This document shows, piece by piece, positions 8,489-17,247 of a stretch of 64,000 nucleotides of DNA. Made by a program: the position numbers and the translations under genes. The DNA lies in NCBI RefSeq assembly GCF_000179615.1, contig NZ_AEDD01000006.1, positions 246,455 to 310,454 on the forward strand. The letters are read 5' to 3'. A model generated the notes under the pieces. It was given only the letters and a program-made list of their open reading frames with translations, had not been told where the DNA came from and searched no databases. The stretch is from Paenibacillus curdlanolyticus YK9 (lineage in GTDB: Bacteria > Bacillota > Bacilli > Paenibacillales > Paenibacillaceae). Within the stretch, counting starts at the first letter, position 1. Every line of letters begins with the position of its first letter.

Positions 8489-9710
8489 CAGGCCTGTTGA
8501 TTAACCTGGAAATGGTAAAAAGACCGCACTCTCGGGTAATGGGTAGTACCACCCACTCCACCCCCCAAGAGGCGATCTTATGAATAAGTCTACTACGTTC
8601 AGCCAGCTAGTTCAAACTGCACTACCGAAAGAAATTGTGGATTCTTTTTCAAATTCGGTTGGTTATCGAGAAGTAGGGCGTAAATTCACTGTTTATGACT
8701 TATTTTTGTTTTTTGCTCAAGCGGCATCGGACCAGTGGAAAAGCTATCGCGAAGGGGCTTTGCGAGCCCCTGCCTGTCACTTGGTGAAAACCTGTTACTC
8801 TACCGTGTCCAAAAAAGCTGGAGATGTCCCCTTCGGGATTTTCAAGCAATTACTGCACTACTTGCTTGGTCATTGCAATCGGCAAGCTAAGCGCAAGTTA
8901 TCTTTGCCAAAGGAACTATTGATCTTGGATTCAACTAAAATTACAGTGGGAGCCGGCCGCCTGCCCTGGGCACCGCTGAAAGGCGAACGTGCGGGGGTCA
9001 AGTTGCATGTTGCGTACAAACCAACACAAGGGCAACCTCACCGCATCGAAGAAACCACAGGCAATCGGCCGGATTTGCTTAGTAGCGATGCCTTGCGGGA
9101 TACGGATTACATCATCGTTGCGGATCGTGCTTATGCCAAATTCATTCGATTTGATACCTATGTCCAGGAGCGACAATCGTTTGTTATTCGCATTAGAGAC
9201 AACGCTACATTCCATCAGCCTCGCCCCCGTAAGGGGAAGAAACCCGTGGGTTCTCCCATTTTGGAAGATTTCACATGCCAAATTGGAAGGGATGCGAAAC
9301 GTTCGAAGCAGCGCCACCGAATTATCAAATTGCAGGATCCGAAAGGAAACCCTGTTATTTTGGCAACCAATTTAACACGTTCGGCCGAACAAATCGCCGA
9401 GCTCTACCGCGCTCGTTGGCAAATTGAGACTTTCTTTCGATGGGTGAAGCAGCATGTCAATGTACCCGTCCTTTTTGGCACGAGCTCTAATGCAGTCTAC
9501 AGCCAGTTATATATTGCCATGACCGTTTATGTTTTGCTTAAAATGCTCTTTGATCATGTCGTTCCCCATGTACACGTATCTGCCTCATTATCCTTAACCC
9601 TATTCGTTCGTGCACTTCGACATCATCATTTGGCTCCCGAATGGAGAGTGGCACTCACTACTTTTCCATTCACTTTCCCATTCCCAGTTTCTTGATAATC
9701 AACAGGCCTG
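8489..9710 (+). mobile_element. IS4-family insertion sequence, complete, 1,222 bp
   Basis: The ends are 15-base perfect inverted repeats (CAGGCCTGTTGATTA at 8489-8503, its complement at 9696-9710), with further weaker matches inside. The flanks are a direct 9-base duplication, CACAGATTG (8480-8488 and 9711-9719). One transposase gene fills the element and its stop codon abuts the right repeat. Intact ends and gene suggest a recent, possibly active insertion. Confidence 0.85.
8580..9695 (+). CDS. IS4-family DDE transposase
   Basis: 371 residues. The catalytic triad is visible: LLILDSTK (first Asp, about residue 120), IIVADRAYAKF (second Asp, about 182), and YRARWQIETFFRWVKQH (Glu in the Y-R-E-K signature, about 282-294). 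Length and motifs are normal for an IS4-group transposase. No frameshift or premature stop is seen. It is the only gene of the element at 8489-9710. Confidence 0.9.
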   Translation: MNKSTTFSQLVQTALPKEIVDSFSNSVGYREVGRKFTVYDLFLFFAQAASDQWKSYREGALRAPACHLVKTCYSTVSKKAGDVPFGIFKQLLHYLLGHCNRQAKRKLSLPKELLILDSTKITVGAGRLPWAPLKGERAGVKLHVAYKPTQGQPHRIEETTGNRPDLLSSDALRDTDYIIVADRAYAKFIRFDTYVQERQSFVIRIRDNATFHQPRPRKGKKPVGSPILEDFTCQIGRDAKRSKQRHRIIKLQDPKGNPVILATNLTRSAEQIAELYRARWQIETFFRWVKQHVNVPVLFGTSSNAVYSQLYIAMTVYVLLKMLFDHVVPHVHVSASLSLTLFVRALRHHHLAPEWRVALTTFPFTFPFPVS

Positions 9711-9956
9711 CACAGATTGCAATGACAGGCGCTTGATTAGCTGATTATCCACCTTTCCATTGCACAAACTGCAACGACGCGACGAACACACTTATCCATC
9801 ACTCACTAACCCACTAACTCCTGCATTCCTGCGCCTCCCGCGCAGGCCTTGCAAATAGCAGCCGCGTTCTTGCACGGACGCTGATACGCAGCGCAGCTAA
9901 CACGCCGACCTGGCAGTCTGGCTAACCGCCGCACCGCGTCCCTAACACGCTTCTCA

Positions 9957-10290
9957 CAACAAAAGAGTTGCCCAACGCCAAACTGGCGTTGGGCAACTCT
10001 TTTAAAGTTAGTTGAAACTAACTACATCCCGCAAACGGCTGCGTTTCTGCATTTTGATGCGCTTTCGCATACCGTCTGCCTTTGGTCTCGTTGCATTTTG
10101 TGCAACGGCCCCACTCTGCACATGGCCATTCCGCTCTCCCGTTGCAATCTGTGCAATGAGATCGTCTAAGATGCTGCGCTTTAATCGTGTGCGAGGCTTC
10201 TAGGCCGTTTGTCGTTGCACGATTTGCAACGACAGCCTCCAAATGAGCTGATTAGCTGCCTTTCCATTGTACAGACTGCAATGGTGCAGC
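9957..10290. repeat. Multi-hairpin non-coding repeat, copy B (intact)
   Basis: Same order of elements as copy A: a strong hairpin (GAGTTGCCCAACGCC...GGCGTTGGGCAACTC) followed by CTTTT, then AGTTAGTTGAAACTAACT, GTTGCATTTTGTGCAAC (10090), TTGCAATCTGTGCAA (10141), GTCGTTGCACGATTTGCAACGAC (10210) and CATTGTACAGACTGCAATG (10264). The first hairpin differs from copy A on both arms in a pairing-preserving way. It lies between the IS4 insertion and the end of the S-layer-domain gene. Function unknown. Confidence 0.7.
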
Positions 10291-10376
10291 GAGAGACGCA
10301 CCTATCTACGTTCGCAAGGCCCGTTCTACCACAGAGCAACTCATCAACTCTGTCTGAGCAGACACACCTACTCCGC

Positions 10377-11906
10377 TTACTTCGCCGCCAGCGTCACTTC
10401 GCCCGCATTGACCGCCCACGTGCCGACTGGCGTTACCGTGTACGTGACGCCGGACTTGAGCTCGCCGCCGTTCATGACATCGAAGATGCCGACTGCGCCT
10501 TTGCGCGTCTGAACGCGATATTGCGCCGTCAAGGTCGAACCGTCAGCGCCCTTGAGCGTAACGGAGCGGAATGCGAACAGCTCGTCCATCGGGTCTTGCG
10601 CCAGCGTGACAGTCAGCGTCTTGGCATCCGTTTGCTGCGCCGATACAATGGTGAGCGGTGCAATGTCCTTCGCAACGAACGAAGCGTTCGCGACTTGGAA
10701 CCAGTTCGCAGATACCGTGTACTTCACGCCAGCTTCCAGCTTCGTGCCAGCTGGGAGGCGGAACTTCGGCTCCTGCTTGCCGTCCGTCGATTGCGTGTAG
10801 CCGACATAGGATACGTTAATCGGCTGGCCGCCCTCCGGCGTCAGCACCGCCGTGCGGTTGCGCAGCGACGAAATGATTTGGAGCGGCTTGCCCTGATACG
10901 TGTTGCCTTCCTCCAGCACCAGCGCATCCGCGCCGCGTCCGCCTGCATAAGCCGAGATCACATAACCATAGTCGACGACGCCCTCGCTCAGCAGCGCTTC
11001 TACCTCGAACGTGTCATTCGTTACTTGGCTTGCCGAGTTGAACCGGATCAGCTCCCCGTTCCCTTTGAACGAGATCGTCTGCTCGCCTTTGTACGTCAGC
11101 GTGTACGATTTGCCTTCCTCCAGCTTGGTAACGGGCACGATGTATGCATTCACCGATCCCGTCTTCAGCCGCGGCTGGTTGACGATCGTGACGCCGCCAT
11201 CGAATTTGAACGTCTCTGCCGATTTCTCGATCGTCTCATCCGCGAGCGTCATCGGACCGGACATCGTCACTTCCAGCGCGATGCCGTCCAACGCTTTGAC
11301 CGACACGATCTTGGCTTCCGCCGAACGAACCGATTGCTCTGCCGTAACCAGCAGCCTTGCCGTTTCGCCGCGCGTTGCATTGCCTTTGCCATCCGCTGCG
11401 CCGGACAACCAATGGCGAACCGACAGCGTGTCCCGCTCGAGCCCTTTGGCTACCATAGCGGCAAGCTCTGGCTCCGTCACCGGCTTATTCGGCTGGAACT
11501 TCGCTGCTGCCGTTGCATCGAACAAGCCGTGCGCAATCGCCGTGTTCACATACGAGACGTACCATTTGCCTTGATGCTCCGCTTGGCCGCTGAGCGCGTC
11601 TTGACCGCCTGCCTCCAAGTCCAGCGCAAGCACCAGCAGCTTAGCCGCCTCTGCTTGCGTCAGCGGCTGATTCGGGCGCAGCGCGCCGTTCTCGTAGCCC
11701 TGCATCACGCCTTGCTGGGCGAGCTGCTTCATTGCTTGCTCTACCGCCGCGTCTACCTGAACATCCGCTGCTGCAAAATTCGCTTTCGCCGCCGATACCG
11801 CTGCCGTCGTGCTAGCTGCCGATGCATATCCGGGAACGATTGCCGCTGCGCCAAGCGCTGCCGCCAGCGTCCATACTGCTATTTTACGTGGTTCACGTTT
11901 CATCAT
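10377..11906 (-). CDS. Exported S-layer homology (SLH) domain protein
   Basis: 509 residues. Residues 1-30 form a signal peptide (basic MMKREPRK, hydrophobic core, cleavage after SAA/ASA). SLH-type segments follow (about 50-105: LAQQGVMQGYENGALRPNQPLTQAEAAKLL; about 120-165: KFQPNKPVTEPELAAMV), which bind pyruvylated cell-wall polysaccharide. The rest is three to four beta-rich repeats of about 100 residues with a shared ending such as LEEGKSYTLTYKG, KLEAGVKYTVSANW and ELKSGVTYTVTP. Only two clear SLH units are present instead of the usual three. The likely role is structural, on the cell surface. It is monocistronic. Confidence 0.8.
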   Translation of the reverse strand: MMKREPRKIAVWTLAAALGAAAIVPGYASAASTTAAVSAAKANFAAADVQVDAAVEQAMKQLAQQGVMQGYENGALRPNQPLTQAEAAKLLVLALDLEAGGQDALSGQAEHQGKWYVSYVNTAIAHGLFDATAAAKFQPNKPVTEPELAAMVAKGLERDTLSVRHWLSGAADGKGNATRGETARLLVTAEQSVRSAEAKIVSVKALDGIALEVTMSGPMTLADETIEKSAETFKFDGGVTIVNQPRLKTGSVNAYIVPVTKLEEGKSYTLTYKGEQTISFKGNGELIRFNSASQVTNDTFEVEALLSEGVVDYGYVISAYAGGRGADALVLEEGNTYQGKPLQIISSLRNRTAVLTPEGGQPINVSYVGYTQSTDGKQEPKFRLPAGTKLEAGVKYTVSANWFQVANASFVAKDIAPLTIVSAQQTDAKTLTVTLAQDPMDELFAFRSVTLKGADGSTLTAQYRVQTRKGAVGIFDVMNGGELKSGVTYTVTPVGTWAVNAGEVTLAAK

Positions 11907-12045
11907 AATGGTTGGCCTCCTGACCCTGTTTCCGAGAGTGTGTGGTGCTTGTCTCTACTATAGGGCCCAGGTTTAAACAAAACGGAACGAAGAGATTAAC
12001 ATTTTATAAACTGGCCTAAAACTTTATAGAAAAGCTTTGTATATT

Positions 12046-12076
12046 AAAAAAACCGCCCTGTCAGCAGGACGGTTTT
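12046..12076 (-). terminator. Bidirectional terminator between an SLH gene and a response regulator gene
   Basis: ACCGTCCTG and CAGGGCGGT pair (one G-T) around a four-base loop on the minus strand, followed by TTTTTTT. It ends the response regulator/kinase operon starting at 14.3 kb. Confidence 0.8.
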
Positions 12077-12089
12077 CCTTTGATCTCAT

Positions 12090-12776
12090 TCACACCGTAA
12101 ACCGATACCCCGCGCCCCACACCGTCTCGATAAACTGCGGATTCGACGGCACCGCCTCGATCTTCTCCCGCACGCGGCGGATATGGACGGCTACGGTGGC
12201 GATATCGCCTGCAGAGTCGAAGCCCCACAGCCGCTCGAACAGCTCGGTTTTGCTGAACACCCGGTTCGGATGCGCAGCCATGAAGGCCAGCACGTCGAAC
12301 TCGCGGGTCGTCAGCACAACCTCATTGCCATGCACGTAGACGCGCCGCGCTGTTTTGTCGATCGTCAGCTCGCGAATTCGAATCTGCTCGGGCTCAGCCG
12401 TCCGATTCGCAAACCGCTCATAACGCGACAGATGCGCCTTCGCTCTTGCGATCAACTCATTGGGACTGAACGGCTTTGTGACAAAATCATCCGCTCCCAG
12501 CCCGAAGCCGCGTATTTTATCGATCTCCTCGTCGCGTGCAGACACGATCAGAATCGGCACGTCCAGCTGCGCCCGAATGCTGCGGCACACCTCCAAGCCA
12601 TCCGCTCCCGGAAGATTCAGGTCGAGAATGATCAAATCATAGCCGCCTGCCAGCGCCTTCGCCGTTCCTTCCTCGCCATCATGCGCCAGCTCTGCCGTAA
12701 AGCCATGCAGCTCAAAATAATCCCGCTCCAGCTCCGCAATCGGTATCTCATCCTCGATGATCAGAATTCGCTTCAT
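12090..12776 (-). CDS. OmpR-family response regulator
   Basis: 228 residues. The receiver domain (1-120) has IEDE acidic residues, phospho-acceptor Asp in IILDLNLPG, Ser/Thr in IVSAR and Lys in VTKPFSP. A winged-helix output domain follows (about 130-225), ending WGAGYRFTV. Its start overlaps the kinase stop by 4 bases (ATGA), so it is translationally coupled to the histidine kinase at 12773. The regulated genes are unknown. The divergent cls gene is the nearest candidate target. Confidence 0.9.
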   Translation of the reverse strand: MKRILIIEDEIPIAELERDYFELHGFTAELAHDGEEGTAKALAGGYDLIILDLNLPGADGLEVCRSIRAQLDVPILIVSARDEEIDKIRGFGLGADDFVTKPFSPNELIARAKAHLSRYERFANRTAEPEQIRIRELTIDKTARRVYVHGNEVVLTTREFDVLAFMAAHPNRVFSKTELFERLWGFDSAGDIATVAVHIRRVREKIEAVPSNPQFIETVWGAGYRFTV

Positions 12777-14284
12777 GCCTCGTCTCCCGTCTCTCGTTGT
12801 GTAGCGCCGCTTGCAACCGCTCCGACATCCGCCTTGCGCAGCCGAATCCGCATCGTGGTCCCTGCGCCAAGCTGGCTCTCCGCTTCAATCGTGCCGCCAT
12901 GTCCTTCTATGATTTGCTTCGCGATCGCCAGCCCCAGCCCGCTGCCGCCCGTCCGGGAATTGCGCGAGGCTTCCGCCCGATAGAATCGCTCGAAAATATG
13001 CGGCAGCGCCTCATCCGCAATGCCCGCTCCGTTATCCGTCACCTCAACGACGAGCGTCGCCCGGCCCTCTTCCCGCAAGCGGAGCGTAATGCTGCGATCC
13101 GGCTTGTCCATGAACTTCACGCTATTCTGAATGAGGTTGCCCAGCACGCGGCGCAGCTTCTGGCGATCCGCCATGACGTCGGTATCCTGCAGCCGCTCGC
13201 CCTCCAGCGTGACGCGAATGCCCTGCTCCTCCAGCTCAAACCCGCTCTCCTCCACCGCATCCTCGATGAAGGCGGCAAGGTCAACTCGTTCGAACGAATA
13301 GGGCTCCCGCCGCAGATCAAGCTTCGAATAAAGCAGCAGCTCGTCGACGAGCCGCCCCATGTCCGTCACCTTCGCATAAATCGTCCCGACATACTTGTCC
13401 AGCTTCTCCGGCGAGTCGGCGAGCCCGTCGCGAATGCCCTCGACATACCCTTTGATCGTCGTGATCGGTGTCTTCAAATCATGCGAGATGTTCGAAATGA
13501 GCTGCTTCCGGTTGTCCTCGTATTGCAATTGCAGCTGGATCGATTCGTTCAGCTTCTGGCGCATTTGCTCGAACGTCAAGCTCAGCTGTCCGATCTCATC
13601 GCGCGATTGCGGCTCCAGCTTAAACTGCAGGTCGCCCTCCTTGATCTGCTCCGCTGATCGCCTCAGCACATCGAGCGGCCGAATGATCGTCTTCGTTACA
13701 TTTCGGTACAGCAGCAATCCCGTCAGCAGCATAATGGCGAGCAGCACCAGCACGAGAATCGGCAGCAGCGTTCGGACGAGCTCGGGGAACGGGCTCCGCT
13801 CCCGCAGCACGTAGATGCTGCCCGCCTTCCCATTCTGAAACGGAAAATCGAACTTCGCGTATGAGAAGAAGCGATTGCCCACATTCAGCGTACTGCGAAT
13901 GGCGTTGTTCGCTGCGTCATACGGGGGCAAATAATCGCCCATCGCCGATTCCCCGAGCGACGGCGACGTATAGGACACTTCCCCGTCATGCCGGACGACG
14001 AGGCCGGCTTTGACCATTTTGAGCTTGCGGTCGTATTCTGCCAACAGCTTATCGTCCGTCAGGCTGTCAGGATCTTGTTTCGCTAAATATTTGAGATCGA
14101 GAAAAATCGTCTCTTCTTCATCCGTAAGCGGATGCAGGGAATAATGAATGCTATAAAAGCTGCTAATGCTGCGCATATCGCCCGTAATGGCCACCGAGAT
14201 CAGGTAAGATGTCGTCATGAATAGAATGATGGCTACCGCCAGCACGGCCGTAAAGGACAGAAGCAGGCGTAATCGGATAGACAT
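12773..14284 (-). CDS. Membrane sensor histidine kinase
   Basis: 503 residues from the ATG at 14284, chosen for GGGGGGAGGAC directly upstream. One transmembrane segment near the N-terminus, an extracytoplasmic sensor region of about 130 residues, a second segment (LVLVLLAIMLLTGLLLY), then a HAMP linker. The dimerisation helix has NISHDLKTPITTIKGY (phospho-acceptor His). The ATPase domain has N-box LIQNSVKF, G1 VTDNGAGI and G2 GGSGLGLAIAKQI. The paired regulator is encoded next with a 4-base overlap. The signal sensed is unknown. Confidence 0.9.
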   Translation of the reverse strand: MSIRLRLLLSFTAVLAVAIILFMTTSYLISVAITGDMRSISSFYSIHYSLHPLTDEEETIFLDLKYLAKQDPDSLTDDKLLAEYDRKLKMVKAGLVVRHDGEVSYTSPSLGESAMGDYLPPYDAANNAIRSTLNVGNRFFSYAKFDFPFQNGKAGSIYVLRERSPFPELVRTLLPILVLVLLAIMLLTGLLLYRNVTKTIIRPLDVLRRSAEQIKEGDLQFKLEPQSRDEIGQLSLTFEQMRQKLNESIQLQLQYEDNRKQLISNISHDLKTPITTIKGYVEGIRDGLADSPEKLDKYVGTIYAKVTDMGRLVDELLLYSKLDLRREPYSFERVDLAAFIEDAVEESGFELEEQGIRVTLEGERLQDTDVMADRQKLRRVLGNLIQNSVKFMDKPDRSITLRLREEGRATLVVEVTDNGAGIADEALPHIFERFYRAEASRNSRTGGSGLGLAIAKQIIEGHGGTIEAESQLGAGTTMRIRLRKADVGAVASGATQRETGDEA

Positions 14285-14312
14285 GTTGTCCTCCCCCCTT
14301 CCATGAGGGTTA

Positions 14313-14340
14313 GTATACCGCACCCGTGCGTTTGTGCAAA
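14313..14340 (-). promoter_or_regulatory. Sigma-A promoter of the two-component operon
   Basis: On the minus strand TTGCAC, a 16-base spacer, then TATACT. It lies 29 bases upstream of the kinase start and is divergent from the cls promoter. Confidence 0.55.
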
Positions 14341-14366
14341 TGGGCGAAACCGCGGGCGTATCTTTC

Positions 14367-14395
14367 TTGACCGAATTACCGAAAATAGGTAAGAT
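14367..14395 (+). promoter_or_regulatory. Sigma-A promoter of cls
   Basis: TTGACC, a 17-base spacer and TAAGAT, ending 42 bases before the cls ATG. The two divergent promoters are separated by only 26 bases, so one regulator could act on both. Confidence 0.6.
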
Positions 14396-14437
14396 GCAAC
14401 TACACATTCATACCAATCATCTAGGGAGTGTAGACCG

Positions 14438-15889
14438 ATGACATGGAACACGGAACTCACGTTGCTGCTGCTTCCGGTCAATATCTTATTAGCGGGCGTA
14501 CTCGTATTTATGGAACGGCGCAACGTCGCGGCCACTTGGTCGTGGCTCATGGTGCTGCTATTCGTTCCGGTAGTCGGCTTCGTGTTGTATATGATATTGG
14601 GGCAAAATATGCGCCGGAGAAAGCTATACAAGTGGGATAAACGCGATCATGCTTATCTGAAATCAATGATCGCCGAGCAATGCCAGAAGCTGGAGGAAGG
14701 CTGGCCGGAGGACAAGGAGGGGATGATCACGCCTTATCGCAAGCTGATCGACATGAACCTGAACACGTCCCGTTCCCTTCTCACCCTGCGCAACGAGGTT
14801 GATTTCTATACGGAGGGCCTCAAGAAATTCGAGCAGCTGCTAGCCGATATCGCGGCAGCGACCCAGCATATCCACATGCAATATTACATCTTTAATAATG
14901 ACGACTGGGGACGCAAGGTGCGCGATGCCCTGACGGTCAAAGCCCGCGAAGGCGTGCAGGTGCGGCTGCTGTACGACGATATCGGCTCCCGAAAGCTCAA
15001 CGATCGTTTCTTCACCGAATTCGATGCCGCGGGCGGACAACGGGCGATTTTCTTCCCTTCGCGCATCCCGTTCTTCAACTTCCGCATCAATTATCGCAAT
15101 CATCGCAAAATCGTCGTTATCGACGGGCTCATCAGCTATACGGGCGGCTTCAATGTCGGCAATGAGTACGTCGGCCTCGATCGGCGATTCGGCCACTGGC
15201 GCGATACGCATATGCGGCTGCGGGGCGAAGCGGTCCATTCGCTGCAGCGTATGTTCCTGATGGACTGGGGGCTTGCCACCCATCAATCCGCGCAGCATTT
15301 GCCGGAGTTTTTCCCCGATCCTGTCGTGTCCGGCGATGGCCAGCTTGCGATCCAATTCGTTGCAGGCGGACCGAGCGATCAATGGCGACATGTTGAGAAT
15401 GCGCTGCTGCATATGATCCATTCTGCGAAGCAAACGATTTGGCTGCAGACGCCTTATCTGATCCCGGACGAGAGCCTCTTGAACGCCCTGCGGATCGCTT
15501 CGTTATCCGGCATCGATGTGCGCGTGATGATCCCGCATATGGCTGACCACATGTTCGTCCATTGGGCATCGCGATATTACGTAGGCGAGCTGCTTCAAGC
15601 GGGGGTGAAGTGCTACCTGTACACGAACGGCTTCCTGCATGCCAAAATGATGGTCGTCGACGGACGAATCGCCACCGTAGGCACTGCTAACTTCGACATT
15701 CGCAGCTTAAAGCTCAACTTTGAGGTGAATGGCATTATTTACGACTGGGAAACCGCGCAGCGGCTTGAAGCGATTTACCAGCAGGACGTGGAGGAAAGCA
15801 TTCCGTTCACGCTGGAGGACTATAACAATCGCTCGGCTTGGAGCAAGTTCAACGAGTCGATCTCGAAGCTGTTGTCGCCGATATTGTAA
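14438..15889 (+). CDS. cls: Cardiolipin synthase
   Basis: 483 residues, normal length. Two N-terminal membrane helices (about 5-22 and 35-55) precede two phospholipase-D-type HKD motifs: HRKIVVIDG near residue 220 and HAKMMVVDG near residue 400, each with the following G-N/S signature. The enzyme condenses two phosphatidylglycerols to cardiolipin and glycerol at the membrane. The start has AGGGAGTG at good spacing. It is alone on the plus strand, opposite a two-component system, with its own terminator. Confidence 0.93.
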   Translation: MTWNTELTLLLLPVNILLAGVLVFMERRNVAATWSWLMVLLFVPVVGFVLYMILGQNMRRRKLYKWDKRDHAYLKSMIAEQCQKLEEGWPEDKEGMITPYRKLIDMNLNTSRSLLTLRNEVDFYTEGLKKFEQLLADIAAATQHIHMQYYIFNNDDWGRKVRDALTVKAREGVQVRLLYDDIGSRKLNDRFFTEFDAAGGQRAIFFPSRIPFFNFRINYRNHRKIVVIDGLISYTGGFNVGNEYVGLDRRFGHWRDTHMRLRGEAVHSLQRMFLMDWGLATHQSAQHLPEFFPDPVVSGDGQLAIQFVAGGPSDQWRHVENALLHMIHSAKQTIWLQTPYLIPDESLLNALRIASLSGIDVRVMIPHMADHMFVHWASRYYVGELLQAGVKCYLYTNGFLHAKMMVVDGRIATVGTANFDIRSLKLNFEVNGIIYDWETAQRLEAIYQQDVEESIPFTLEDYNNRSAWSKFNESISKLLSPIL

Positions 15890-15904
15890 GAGCCGGAGAG
15901 CGAA

Positions 15905-15941
15905 GAGGGTGTCCCAGAAGCGTGAACTTGGGGGCACCCTC
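15905..15941 (+). terminator. Terminator of cls
   Basis: GAGGGTG(T)CCC pairs with GGG(G)GCACCCTC around a 14-base loop, 16 bases after the cls stop. The U-tract is weak (CTTGCATTT). Confidence 0.55.
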
Positions 15942-15980
15942 CTTGCATTTGTAAACCAACAGAAACCGTTTGTTGGAAAC

Positions 15981-16167
15981 GTTAACGGACCGAGCAGCCC
16001 TTATTTGGTCAAAATCAGTCACATTTCTGTGCTAACGGACCGTACAGCCGCCTATTTGGCCAATATCGTCCTCAAACGGCAGTAAACTGGCTAATAACGG
16101 CCGTGAGGTCCGTTACATTTGTAACTGGTGCTCCGAGAGGGTTATAGCGGCTCTGAGGTCCGTTAGG
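15981..16167. repeat. CTAACGGAC repeat cluster, two forward and two inverted copies
   Basis: Forward copies start at about 15982 (TTAACGGACCGAGCAGCCC) and 16032 (CTAACGGACCGTACAGCCG), each followed by TATTTGG. Inverted copies follow at about 16092 (TAACGGCCGTGAGGTCCGTT) and 16142 (ATAGCGGCTCTGAGGTCCGTT). They could fold on each other as a long imperfect cruciform or RNA hairpin. The cluster fills the gap between the convergent cls and pit genes. The same layout occurs at 57505-57687. Confidence 0.6.
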
Positions 16168-16189
16168 ACGAGACGGGCCCAACTGGCAT

Positions 16190-16227
16190 AAAAAAAGTGC
16201 TTCGTCGATGTCGACGAAGCACTTTTT
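16190..16227. terminator. Bidirectional terminator between cls and pit
   Basis: AAAAAAGTGCTTCGTCGA and its perfect complement flank a two-base loop centre, with A and T tracts on either side. It lies 4 bases beyond the pit stop codon. Confidence 0.9.
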
Positions 16228-16231
16228 GATG

Positions 16232-17230
16232 TTACAGGAACAGCTTAATGATTTGGAAAATAACCCCTGCAAGCACCATCGAGATCGGAATCGTAATGAT
16301 CCACGATACGACGATCTTGCCGGCCATTCCCCACTTGACGCTCGAGAAGCGCTTCGCGCTGCCTACGCCGAGAATGGACGACGTAATAACATGCGTCGTA
16401 CTAACCGGGAAGTGCGCAGCGGTAGCGGTCAAGATAACCGTCGCGGACGTAATATCAGCCGCGAAGCCGTTGATCGGCTCGATTTTGAAAATCTTCGTGC
16501 CCATCGTCTTGATGATCTTGTATCCGCCGATGGAAGTACCAAGCGCCATCGCCAGCGCAGCTGATACCTTAACCCACAGCGGCACGTTGTCCGTCTCTTG
16601 CACATTAGCGGCCATGAGCGCGAATACGATAATGCCCATCGCCTTCTGTGCATCATTCGTGCCGTGCGAGAACGATTGGATAGCAGCTGTAGCCACTTGG
16701 CTATAGCGGAATCCTTTGTTCACCTTATGCGGGCTCGACTTGGCGAAGATCAGCTTCAAAATCCACATGACGCAGAAACCGATCGAGAACGCAATAAGCG
16801 GAGACAGAATAAGCCATTTGATAATGGACGTGAATCCTCCCGCATTAATGCCGTCCCAACCCTCGGCCGAAATAACGGCGCCCGCCAGCGAGCCAATCAG
16901 CGTATGGGACGAGGAGGACGGAATGCCGAACCACCACGTAAGCAAGTTCCAAAGAATAGCCGAAATTAGAGCCGCGATGACGATATACACGCCATGCTGC
17001 AGTTCCGCCGGATTCGCGATACTGCCACCCAGCTTCTTCGCAACACCAGTAAACGTAATAGCGCCAAGGAAATTCATGAGAGCAGCCATCAGAATGGCTA
17101 CGCGCGGTTTTAAAGCACGTGTGGAAACCGTCGTTGCGATTGCATTCGCCGTATCGTGGAAACCGTTAATAAAGTCGAAGGCTAGCGCCAGAAATATAAC
17201 AATGCCGAGAACTATGTATGGTACATCCAT
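16232..17230 (-). CDS. pit: Low-affinity inorganic phosphate transporter, Pit family
   Basis: 332 residues with about ten membrane segments. Family signatures are GFHDTANAIATTVSTRAL in the first repeat and HGTNDAQKAMGI in the second, with SSSHTLIGSLAG between. It imports metal-phosphate driven by the proton gradient. It starts 17 bases after a DUF47 gene, the usual Pit accessory partner. A likely PhoP box precedes the pair (17973). Confidence 0.92.
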   Translation of the reverse strand: MDVPYIVLGIVIFLALAFDFINGFHDTANAIATTVSTRALKPRVAILMAALMNFLGAITFTGVAKKLGGSIANPAELQHGVYIVIAALISAILWNLLTWWFGIPSSSSHTLIGSLAGAVISAEGWDGINAGGFTSIIKWLILSPLIAFSIGFCVMWILKLIFAKSSPHKVNKGFRYSQVATAAIQSFSHGTNDAQKAMGIIVFALMAANVQETDNVPLWVKVSAALAMALGTSIGGYKIIKTMGTKIFKIEPINGFAADITSATVILTATAAHFPVSTTHVITSSILGVGSAKRFSSVKWGMAGKIVVSWIITIPISMVLAGVIFQIIKLFL

Positions 17231-17247
17231 ATTATCGTCCTGCCCCT

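Larger units (their letters stand above)
8226..9800. repeat. Multi-hairpin non-coding repeat, copy A (split by an IS4-family element)
   Basis: Removing the insertion at 8489-9710 and one target copy leaves about 350 bases. In order: a terminator-like hairpin (GGTTGCCCATCGGCC...GGCCATGGGCAACC), the small hairpin AGTTAGTTGAAACTAACT, GTTGCATTTTGTGCAAC (8352), CATTGCAATCTGTGCAATG (8402), the split hairpin CATTGCACAGATTGCAATG (8474 rejoined at 9711), and CATTGCACAAACTGCAACG (9758). The order and linkers match copy B at 9957. Single-base length differences between the copies break any shared reading frame, so this is not coding sequence. Confidence 0.7.

Noticed and set aside
10018..10242. Minus-strand frame with CxxC pairs (CTDC, CTKC) in the non-coding repeat, and the similar one at 8281-8568
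   Set aside because: The CxxC pattern comes from TGCAnnnTGCAA palindromes. The homologous copies are read in different frames after a one-base difference, so no protein is conserved.
12773..14407. 544-residue version of the kinase starting at 14407
   Set aside because: The extra 41 codons cover the promoter region and lack a ribosome binding site; the ATG at 14284 has a strong one. Similar upstream extensions were trimmed for yerB, purD, pbuG, the other kinases and the lipoprotein.
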